Shown piece by piece: positions 1 through 4,914 of a stretch of 5,029 nucleotides of DNA. The stretch covers positions 1 to 5,029 of the forward strand of contig CAZOLI010000116.1 in NCBI GenBank assembly GCA_964580675.1, read 5' to 3'. The notes below the pieces were generated by a model. It ran no database searches. It was given only the letters and a program-made list of their open reading frames with translations, and was not told the DNA's origin. The stretch comes from CAZOLI01 sp964580675. GTDB lineage: Bacteria > Planctomycetota > MHYJ01 > CAYXQY01. The number at the start of each line of letters is the position of its first letter. Position 1 is the first letter of the stretch. A program made the translations under genes and the position numbers.

Positions 1-175
1 CATGGACTTTTGCCAGCGTCCGCGGATGATCCTCCGGCCGCCGTATCGAAAGCAAGATGGGTTCGTTCCAATTATGGTGCCAGAAACGGCGGATGTCTGT
101 CATAATTGGAACGAAGGCTTCCAGCCTTCGATTGTCGTTTGTCCATCCCGTAAATCAACATCAATATTTACCACG
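1..175 (+). repeat. Two-hairpin repeat element, copy 1 (head, core and tail)
   Basis: This is the first of four copies of an interspersed element, and it may start before the window. The core is 64-130. A perfect 13-bp inverted repeat (CGTTCCAATTATG at 64-76, CATAATTGGAACG at 101-113) encloses a 24-nt loop in which ACGG (86-89) can pair with CTGT (97-100) through one G-T wobble. It is followed, sharing bases 112-113, by a second hairpin, CGAAGGCTTCCAGCCTTCG (112-130), with an 8-bp stem and 3-nt loop. The head (1-63) contains the near-palindrome CGGATGATCCTCCG (23-36). The tail runs to about 175. Head, core and tail all recur in copy 4 (3379-3555) with scattered substitutions and one small indel. 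I see no transposase and no convincing reading frame. Confidence 0.85.
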
Positions 176-228
176 TTCTTTCCAAATCTGTTTGATTAAA
201 TTTATAAAGTCCGGACGATTCCGGCGGC

Positions 229-258
229 GGAACCGGAAGGCCCCGGCTTCCGGTTTCC
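229..258. repeat. GC-rich inverted repeat (hairpin)
   Basis: GGAACCGGAAG (229-239) pairs with CTTCCGGTTTCC (247-258) across the 7-nt loop GCCCCGG, with one unpaired T in the right arm. It lies between repeat copy 1 and the 9-bp tandem repeat, in DNA without a gene. No T-run follows, so it does not look like an intrinsic terminator. It may be part of another repeat family; no second copy is in the window. Confidence 0.6.
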
Positions 259-293
259 GACGACGGTCCGACCGGGACGGAACGGGGCGTACA

Positions 294-321
294 ATCCCGT
301 CCATCCTGTTGATCCTGTCCA
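294..321. repeat. 9-bp tandem repeat ATCCYGTYS (three units) followed by a T-rich stretch
   Basis: Three consecutive 9-mers, ATCCCGTCC (294-302), ATCCTGTTG (303-311) and ATCCTGTCC (312-320), are followed by the T-rich ATTTATTTTTC. A related pair occurs at 2967-2984, also followed by a T-rich run, and a decayed single unit (ATCATGTCC) at 4910-4918. From memory, ATCCTGTTNATCCTGTC-like strings are common between genes in several bacterial groups; I have not checked this. Confidence 0.65.
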
Positions 322-533
322 TTTATTTTTCAGCAGTCGTCCCGGGCAAATAACGCAGGATCGCACAAACCAACGTTTGGAGGTTTGATTTGTCCCCATT
401 CCGCGATGAGTGATCTGGTGGTGCCCCACTGACGCTTCTCTTCTCGGATCGGGTTCAAAACTCATTTCTCTTTCACTTCCGTCCGTTATTCCGTAGGATA
501 ATAATACAGGATCCTCACAGCAGGCGGGAAATC
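322..533. other. Gene-free intergenic stretch
   Basis: No reading frame here looks like a real protein, and I see no tRNA or rRNA. The only structure is a weak inverted repeat, CAAACC (366-371) with GGTTTG (382-387), lying inside ACAAA (365-369) / TTTGT (389-393). The stretch separates the repeat DNA at 1-321 from the promoter region of the radical SAM gene. A minus-strand frame crossing 202-465 is low-complexity translation of the repeats. Confidence 0.5.
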
Positions 534-554
534 GAGCGAGCGCTCCGTTTTTTT
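534..554 (+). terminator. Possible weak intrinsic terminator
   Basis: GAGCG (534-538) can pair with CGCTC (541-545). The 2-nt loop would force the stem to open to 4 bp with a GAGC loop. Seven T residues follow at 548-554. It would stop plus-strand transcription coming from upstream just before the radical SAM promoter. The stem is short and no upstream gene is visible in the window, so confidence is low. Confidence 0.25.
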
Positions 555-569
555 CCTCCCCTTATTCTT

Positions 570-575
570 TATAAT
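570..575 (+). promoter_or_regulatory. Candidate -10 box for the radical SAM/DUF2905 operon
   Basis: A perfect TATAAT lies 21 bases before the GTG start codon, giving a short leader of roughly 15 nt. No TTGACA-like -35 box is present at 16-18 bp; that position is a T-run (548-554). Read in the Bacteroidota style, 572-579 is TAATTCTG, one mismatch from TAnnTTTG, but the matching -33 TTTG is absent. The TATAAT match is directly seen; its use as a promoter is inference. Confidence 0.35.
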
Positions 576-596
576 TCTGTTGGAAACCGGGTTGCC

Positions 597-1619
597 GTGA
601 CTCAGGAACTGATCGAAAAAGGACGGTATCGCTGGATCAGTATCAAGGATTACCTGACCCACCGGTTTCACCGACCCACGTACAAAATCCCTATACACGC
701 CGGCATGACCTGTCCCAACATTGACGGCCGGGTGGCGAAAGGAGGATGCACGTACTGCAACAACCAGTCCTTCTCGCCGACCCTTCGAGAGGACGCCACG
801 AAATCCATCGAACAGCAGATGGAGGACGGCATGTCGTACTTTCGCGAACGGTACGACGCCGAGCAGTTTATTGCGTACTTTCAAACATACTCCAACACGT
901 ATGCCCCGGTGGATGTGCTCCGGGATCTCTGGCAAACCGCCCTGTCGTTTGACGACATCGCCGGTCTGGCCGTGGGAACAAGGCCGGATTGTGTACCGGA
1001 CGAGGTGCTTGACCTGCTGAACGAATTCACGGACGGAAGGGAGGTCTGGCTTGAGTTCGGCCTGGAAACGGCAAACGACGAACTTCACGAAGAAATGAAC
1101 CGGGGCCACGATATTGAACACTACGTGGATGCGGTGGACCGGGCCTCCGAGTATCCCTTTCGCATCGTCACCCACACCATTCTCGGCCTCCCGGGAGATA
1201 CCGAGGAAATGATGATGAAAACCCACCGTCTCGTCGCCGCGGCCCCGGTGGACGAAATCAAAATCCACCATTACTACGTCGCACCGAACACCGAGCTGGC
1301 AGAGCAGTTTCAAGAGGGAGCCTACGACGTACTTTCCTTTCCGGCATACCGGGACCTGGTCTGTGACGTGCTGGAAATCCTGCCCCCGGGGATGGTCGTG
1401 CAGCGTCTGGTCGGAGAACTGAACCCGGACTGGTCCCTTGCTCCCCGGTGGGACAAATCCAAGCAGGAGATTCTCGCCGACATCAATGATGAACTGGAAT
1501 CAAGAGGCACACGTCAGGGCTCCAGTTATACCGGGGAGAGCCACTTCCTGACGGACGTCCGCCATCGCATTCAGAACAATAGACCGGAACAGATCGCGGT
1601 GACCGAATGGACGAATTAA
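597..1619 (+). CDS. TIGR01212-family radical SAM protein (YhcC/YtqA-like)
   Basis: This 340-residue cytoplasmic protein is a predicted radical S-adenosylmethionine enzyme. The [4Fe-4S] cluster cysteines are C39, C51 and C54, in the wide-spaced C-x11-C-x2-C arrangement typical of this family rather than the usual CxxxCxxC. Other family blocks are visible: CPNIDGR (39-45), YCNNQSFSP (53-61), YFQTYSNTY (94-102), GTRPDC (127-132), LEFGLET (152-158), MNRGH (167-171) and HTILGLPGD (193-201). A C-terminal region with VVQRLVGE and LAPRW then follows. Family members are usually about 300-320 residues, so this one has a modest C-terminal extension. The chosen start is GTG; no better start lies upstream in frame, and the distance from the N-terminus to C39 fits the family. 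No strong ribosome binding site is seen. The substrate is unknown for the family as far as I know. It forms an operon with the overlapping DUF2905 gene. Family call is firm; function is open. Confidence 0.95.
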   Translation: MTQELIEKGRYRWISIKDYLTHRFHRPTYKIPIHAGMTCPNIDGRVAKGGCTYCNNQSFSPTLREDATKSIEQQMEDGMSYFRERYDAEQFIAYFQTYSNTYAPVDVLRDLWQTALSFDDIAGLAVGTRPDCVPDEVLDLLNEFTDGREVWLEFGLETANDELHEEMNRGHDIEHYVDAVDRASEYPFRIVTHTILGLPGDTEEMMMKTHRLVAAAPVDEIKIHHYYVAPNTELAEQFQEGAYDVLSFPAYRDLVCDVLEILPPGMVVQRLVGELNPDWSLAPRWDKSKQEILADINDELESRGTRQGSSYTGESHFLTDVRHRIQNNRPEQIAVTEWTN

Positions 1620-1834
1620 CCGCCACGGGAAAAATCTTGATCTTTGCCGGTGCGGCGCTGCTGCTGCTGGGCGTGATACTGGTGCTGGCCGGCCGGGTTC
1701 CATTTGTGGGCAATTTGCCCGGGGACCTGAAATTTGAAGGTGAAAATTACACCATCTACGTTCCCATCACCACCATGCTTCTTCTCAGTCTCCTCCTGTC
1801 CCTGATCCTGAATTTTGTTTTCGGCGGTCGCTGA
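1607..1834 (+). CDS. DUF2905 family small membrane protein
   Basis: This 75-residue protein has two predicted membrane helices (about residues 9-28 and 53-72). A conserved linker between them carries the family signature GRVPFVGNLPGD (29-40), followed by the aromatic stretch YTIYVPI. Length and the N-terminal MDEL..TGKILI fit the DUF2905 family, which supports the ATG start at 1607. Its start lies inside the radical SAM gene, overlapping it by 13 bases in a different frame, so translation is probably coupled. A GGTGA (1598-1602) only four bases upstream is a possible but tight ribosome binding site. The role of the family is unknown. No intrinsic terminator can fit after the stop codon because the convergent cation transporter gene ends two bases later. 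Confidence 0.93.
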   Translation: MDELTATGKILIFAGAALLLLGVILVLAGRVPFVGNLPGDLKFEGENYTIYVPITTMLLLSLLLSLILNFVFGGR

Positions 1835-1836
1835 GG

Positions 1837-2871
1837 TTAGTCGGTCCCTTCCACGGATTTGTCTTCTTCTTTCTCCGCTCTGTGGTGTTCCGGAACGTGG
1901 TGTTCCTCGCCGGATTCCGATTCGGGATCCACGTGAATAACGGCCCGTGCCAGAAACTCGAGTTCATGCAGCAGGTTATGCCGAACCTGTTTGGCAATCT
2001 CGTGTCCTTCCTCCACCGTCAGATGATCGTCAACGGCCACGTTGATTTCCGCAAGCAGATCGTGGCCCATCCAGCGAGCGCGCACCTGGGTGACCTCCTC
2101 AACCCCTTCGGTACCGGCGGCCGTCGTTCGTATTCGGTCAATCTTCTCCGGATCCACCCCGTCCAGCAGCCGGCCGAAAATGGTTTTGGCCGAATCGTAC
2201 ACAATCTTTAAAATGGCAATTGTGATCACGATGCCCACCATGGGATCGGCCAGCTTCAACCATTCCACCCCGTAATAATTGCCCGACCAGACAAAGGCCG
2301 CTCCCACCAGGACGGCGAGACTGGTTAGTCCGTCCACCCGGGCATGATACCCATCCGCGACCAGAGCGGCACTTCCGATTTCCTCCCCGACGGATATCCG
2401 GTAAAGAGCAACCGCTTCATTGCCCAGAAAGCCGACCACGGAGGCACCCGCCACTGCCCAGAGATAACCGATTTTCTCGGGATAAATAAGTCGTTTCACG
2501 GATTCGTATCCCGCCACAACCGCCGTAAACAGGATAATCACCACAATGAATACCCCGGCCAGATCCTCCACCCGGCCGTACCCGTACGGAAATCGATCCG
2601 TGGGCTCCTTCCGCTTGAGGAGAAAAGCGACGTAAAGAGGAATGGCCGTACTGGCGTCCGCGAAATTATGAATCGTGTCCGCCAGAAGACCCACGCTCCC
2701 GGACAGGTACACGATCACCACCTGTAAAATCGCCGTGGCCATCAATCCCGCAAAGGACACCTTGACGGCGAAGATGCCTCGCTCGGTTCGGACGATGGAG
2801 GGATCCACCGCCCCGTGAGAATGGTCGTGCCCCTCCTGCTCACTTTCGGCGTGATCGTGGCTCATTCCCAT
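1837..2871 (-). CDS. Cation diffusion facilitator (CDF) family metal efflux transporter, probably Zn(II)
   Basis: This 344-residue inner-membrane transporter should export divalent metal in exchange for protons. Six helices are visible, at about residues 33-55, 58-85, 104-122, 136-157, 165-195 and 205-225, followed by a cytoplasmic C-terminal domain (about 240-315). The transport-site residues are H68 and D72 in helix 2 (HNFAD) and H176 and D180 in helix 5 (HARVD). This HxxxD/HxxxD pattern in CDF proteins favours Zn (and Cd/Co) over Mn, which usually has DxxxD. The N-terminus (HDH, HDHSH at 5-19) and C-terminus (EEHHVPEHH) are His-rich and may buffer metal. Two ATG codons compete: 2871, used here, and 2865 (MSHDH), which may be the true start; neither has a clear ribosome binding site. 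No metal regulator gene or recognisable operator is nearby. The gene converges on DUF2905 with a 2-base gap. Confidence 0.95.
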   Translation of the reverse strand: MGMSHDHAESEQEGHDHSHGAVDPSIVRTERGIFAVKVSFAGLMATAILQVVIVYLSGSVGLLADTIHNFADASTAIPLYVAFLLKRKEPTDRFPYGYGRVEDLAGVFIVVIILFTAVVAGYESVKRLIYPEKIGYLWAVAGASVVGFLGNEAVALYRISVGEEIGSAALVADGYHARVDGLTSLAVLVGAAFVWSGNYYGVEWLKLADPMVGIVITIAILKIVYDSAKTIFGRLLDGVDPEKIDRIRTTAAGTEGVEEVTQVRARWMGHDLLAEINVAVDDHLTVEEGHEIAKQVRHNLLHELEFLARAVIHVDPESESGEEHHVPEHHRAEKEEDKSVEGTD

Positions 2872-2966
2872 CTGATTTGGCCATCCGTAAATCTTTTAAC
2901 GGAAACACATCCAAACCGTAACAAAACCATCGTACGGGAACAATGGTTACCTCAATGGGAAAGTAT

Positions 2967-2984
2967 GTCCTGTTCATCCTGTCC
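2967..2984. repeat. 9-bp repeat motif, second locus
   Basis: Two consecutive 9-mers, GTCCTGTTC (2967-2975) and ATCCTGTCC (2976-2984), match the repeat at 294-321. They are followed by a T-rich run (TGTTTTGTTTC and then TTTTTTCTTTT at 3001-3011). The motif lies about 100 bases upstream of the CDF start codon and merges into the 115-bp direct repeat. Confidence 0.6.
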
Positions 2985-3095
2985 AGTGTTTTGTTTCTCG
3001 TTTTTTCTTTTCGGGGGGCATGTCCGTACCGGTCAGGAACCTGTCCCGGTCGGACCCGGCAAATTCACCGGATGAGGCCTCGATAGCAAACGGGG
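2981..3095 (+). repeat. 115-bp direct repeat, upstream copy
   Basis: This block matches 4915-5029 at a constant offset of 1,934 bases with three mismatches (2986, 2995 and 2997), and is identical from 3001 to 3095. It begins with the end of the 9-bp motif and a T-rich run. It then holds a GC-rich part with CAGG/CCTG and repeated CCGGTC, and ends in CGATAGCAAACGGGG. It leads straight into the hairpin core of repeat copy 2, so it acts as an alternative head of that element. Its last bases resemble the CGAAAGCAAGATGGG end of the head in copies 1 and 4. Confidence 0.9.
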
Positions 3096-3180
3096 ATCGT
3101 TCCAATTATGGTACCCAAAACGGTGAATGTCCGTATTAATTGGAACGAAGGCTTCCAGCCTTCGGGCATTTCCCGTCGAG
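3096..3180 (+). repeat. Two-hairpin repeat element, copy 2 (core with short tail)
   Basis: Outer stem of 11 bp: CGTTCCAATTA (3098-3108) with TAATTGGAACG (3137-3147). Inside the loop, ACGG (3120-3123) pairs perfectly with CCGT (3131-3134) around a 7-nt loop. The second hairpin CGAAGGCTTCCAGCCTTCG (3146-3164) is identical to that of copies 1 and 3. Its head is the 115-bp direct repeat rather than the CGGATGATCCTCCG type. The tail differs from copies 1 and 4 but resembles what follows copy 3 (both have a TCTCCCG/TTTCCCG string soon after TTCGG). Confidence 0.85.
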
Positions 3181-3232
3181 AAAGGAACAAACTGTTACTC
3201 TTCCTTTTCCCGGGTATCCGGCCTGCTTATGG

Positions 3233-3378
3233 ATATGGACTTTTTCCTGACGGGCGCCGAGGACTAGCCGGCCGCCGTATCAAAAGCAAGATGTTTTGTT
3301 CCAATTATGTTGCCCGAAACGGTGATTGTCCGTATTAATTGGAACGAAGGCTTCCAGCCTTCGGACCTCTCCCGGTTT
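3233..3378 (+). repeat. Two-hairpin repeat element, copy 3 (head and core)
   Basis: The head starts at ATATGGACTTTT (3233) and ends in GCCGCCGTATC plus AAAAGCAAGATG, close to copy 1, but the CGGATGATCCTCCG near-palindrome is degraded. Core: GTTCCAATTA (3298-3307) pairs with TAATTGGAAC (3336-3345), with a T-G pair adding an eleventh. Inner ACGG (3319-3322) pairs with CCGT (3330-3333). The second hairpin, 3345-3363, is perfect. Only about 15 bases of tail separate it from the head of copy 4, so copies 3 and 4 are in tandem, with cores 146 bases apart. Confidence 0.85.
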
Positions 3379-3555
3379 CATGGACTTGCTGCCTGCGTGC
3401 GCGGATGATCCTCCGAACGCCGTGCCGAAAGCAAAATGGGTTCGTTCCAATTTTGGTGCCCGAAATAGTGGGGGGCCGTAATAATTGGAACGAAGGGGTC
3501 CAGCCGTCGATCGTCGTTTTCCCTTCCAGTAAATCAACATCAATTTGAACCACGT
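3379..3555 (+). repeat. Two-hairpin repeat element, copy 4 (head, degenerate core, tail)
   Basis: The full head, core and tail match copy 1 (1-175), including CGGATGATCCTCCG (3402-3415) and the AAATCAACATCAAT tail string (3531-3544). Outer stem: CGTTCCAATT (3443-3452) with AATTGGAACG (3483-3492), 10 bp. The second hairpin is damaged (CGAAGGGG with AGCCGTCG, 3491-3509) and the inner ACGG has become ATAG (3465-3468), so this looks like the most decayed copy. It is the copy nearest the SCO-DUF420 gene, ending about 235 bases before its likely ATG. Confidence 0.85.
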
Positions 3556-3722
3556 GATGAGGAAAACCACGCCCTTTTATCAACCCACTTTATTGGATAT
3601 GTTATTTCGGATCCGCCGGGAACGACCCGACACTGCCCTCACAGAAGCCCTCATCCCTGATTTCGTGTGAAGGTACTACCGGGCGACAAATGTTTGAACT
3701 GGCAGGAAAACACGGGAACCCC
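3556..3722. other. Unique intergenic leader upstream of the SCO-DUF420 gene
   Basis: No gene or strong secondary structure is seen. A GCCCTCA heptamer occurs twice 12 bases apart (3635-3641 and 3647-3653). TTGAAC at 3694-3699 resembles a -35 box, but it is 23 bases from the TATAAT at 3723, which is too far for a standard pair. Confidence 0.4.
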
Positions 3723-3728
3723 TATAAT
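3723..3728 (+). promoter_or_regulatory. Candidate -10 box for the SCO-DUF420 gene
   Basis: A perfect TATAAT lies 62 bases before the ATG at 3791, which would give a leader of about 55 nt. No good -35 box is at 16-18 bp (the sequence there is TGGCAG). The position is sensible for the only gene downstream, but six matching bases alone are weak evidence. Confidence 0.35.
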
Positions 3729-3790
3729 GCGCGTCGTCTGATTGCGTGGTTCTTCAGGCCTGCGTTTCAATTTATAAACAGCGTTCGCGA

Positions 3791-4882
3791 ATGAACAACT
3801 GGATAAACCGGTTTCTGTGGGGAATTTCCATATTCTCCTGGTGCCTGCTGGGAGCCGTGGCCATTTTTGTGTTTTCCGGAACCAGCGTGGAATCCCTCCA
3901 GCCCGAAGGCAGACAAACATCGCTCGGTACCGTTTCCTCCTTTTCCCTCATTGACCACGAAGGCAACAAGTTTCGGGAGAAACAGCTCTCCGGCCACATC
4001 TGGGTGGTCGACTTTATCTTTACCCGATGCCGCGGACAGTGCCGAAACATGACGCGCAACATGGACAAACTGCGAAACCATCTTCCGAATTCGGTCCGGT
4101 TTTTGTCCATTAGTGTGGATCCATCGTTTGACCGTCCGGACGTGCTCCGGGACTACCGATCCGAAATGAACGTAAACCATCCGGACTGGTGGTTTTTGAC
4201 CGGCAAGGAAAATGAGATCAAAAAACTGATCATGGGGAGTTTTAACCTGGCTTACGGGAAAGCGCCGGAGGATTCGGACAACCTGCTTACCCACAGCAAC
4301 CGATTTGTACTGCTGGACGGGAAACGCCGCATTCGGGGCTATTACCGCTCCGGAGACGAAAAGGAGCTTGAGCAACTAACAAAAGACGTCCGATTTTTGA
4401 GATGGGAACAGAAGGCGAAGGATCGACCGCAACAATCCGTGCTGGGCATCTTGCCGCTGGCATGGTTGCCGGAGGTCAATTCCATGCTGAATCTCCTGGC
4501 CGGACTCCTTCTTTTTCTGGGACTTTTGATGATCCGGTTAAACAGGAAAACCGAACACGTCGCCTGCATGATATCCGCCCTGGTCTGCTCGGGACTGTTT
4601 CTGATCTGTTACCTGACCTATCACTCGTATCACGGTGCCACCCCGTTTCCCGGCACCGGATACCTCCGGGTGTTTTATTTTTCGGTTCTGCTCTCCCACA
4701 CCATACTGGCCGGGCTTCTCCCGTTTCTCGTTCCGTTCCTTCTTTATTATGCCATAACGGAACAATTCAGCACACACCGCACCTGGGGCCGGTGGGTCCT
4801 GCCCATCTGGTTGTACGTGTCCGCCACCGGCGTCCTAATTTACCTCCTTCTGTACCGGTTCTTCCAGGCCCCGCCCTATTAG
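3791..4882 (+). CDS. SCO1/SenC copper chaperone domain fused to DUF420 (CtaM/YozB-like) membrane domain
   Basis: Counting from the ATG at 3791, this is a 363-residue membrane protein. Residues 9-28 form an N-terminal membrane anchor. Residues about 45-205 are a thioredoxin-fold SCO domain with the copper ligands C80 and C84 in CRGQC (CxxxC) and H168 in LLTHSNRF; SISVDPSFDRP (106-116) is also typical. Residues about 226-357 are a four-helix DUF420 domain with family blocks LFLICYLTYHSYHG (269-282), TPFPGTG (284-290), FSVLLSHTILAG (297-308), HRTWGRW (329-335) and LPIWLYVSATGV (337-348). Candidate metal- or heme-related histidines there are H256, H278, H281, H303 and H329. SCO proteins deliver copper to the CuA site of heme-copper oxidases, and DUF420/CtaM is needed for aa3-type oxidase maturation in Firmicutes, so a single-chain oxidase assembly factor is inferred. 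A GTG at 3746 would add 15 residues, but the ATG places the anchor at the very N-terminus. No oxidase genes are visible and no clear terminator follows. Confidence 0.92.
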   Translation: MNNWINRFLWGISIFSWCLLGAVAIFVFSGTSVESLQPEGRQTSLGTVSSFSLIDHEGNKFREKQLSGHIWVVDFIFTRCRGQCRNMTRNMDKLRNHLPNSVRFLSISVDPSFDRPDVLRDYRSEMNVNHPDWWFLTGKENEIKKLIMGSFNLAYGKAPEDSDNLLTHSNRFVLLDGKRRIRGYYRSGDEKELEQLTKDVRFLRWEQKAKDRPQQSVLGILPLAWLPEVNSMLNLLAGLLLFLGLLMIRLNRKTEHVACMISALVCSGLFLICYLTYHSYHGATPFPGTGYLRVFYFSVLLSHTILAGLLPFLVPFLLYYAITEQFSTHRTWGRWVLPIWLYVSATGVLIYLLLYRFFQAPPY

Positions 4883-4914
4883 ACCTATTTGAACCCCGTC
4901 TGAAAGTTGATCAT

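Noticed and set aside
57..353. Plus-strand open frames through repeat copies (also 2-199, 3108-3338 and 3339-3548) giving NWNEGFQPS-like peptides
   Set aside because: The shared peptide is only the translation of the repeated hairpin. The frames differ between copies, contain no known domain, and have no start signal.
446..465. tRNA T-arm lookalike (GGGTTCAAAACTC)
   Set aside because: The flanking bases do not form the 5-bp T stem, and no acceptor, D or anticodon arms can be placed upstream.
486..1313. Long minus-strand open frame opposite the radical SAM gene (and a similar one at 3767-4375 opposite the SCO gene)
   Set aside because: They are antisense shadows of clearly recognised plus-strand genes and have no domain of their own.
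2925..2948. AACCAT/ATGGTT hairpin in the upstream region of the CDF gene as a metal-regulator operator
   Set aside because: The stem is 6 bp with a 12-nt loop and resembles no Zur, ArsR/SmtB or MerR-type site I can recognise; it is within chance expectation.
3098..3509. Integron cassette array with the hairpins as attC sites
   Set aside because: The arms have GTTCC at the left and GGAAC at the right, the reverse of the RYYYAAC...GTTRRRY arrangement of attC. No integrase is present and the repeats do not separate small cassettes.
3098..3509. CRISPR array
   Set aside because: Repeat units are long and variable, spacing is irregular (about 200 and 146 bases), inter-unit DNA is itself repetitive, and there are no cas genes.
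3280..3570. Minus-strand open frames across repeat copies 3 and 4 and at 202-465
   Set aside because: They are built from repeat DNA (the 202-465 frame reads WTGSTGWTG from the 9-bp repeat) and resemble no protein family.
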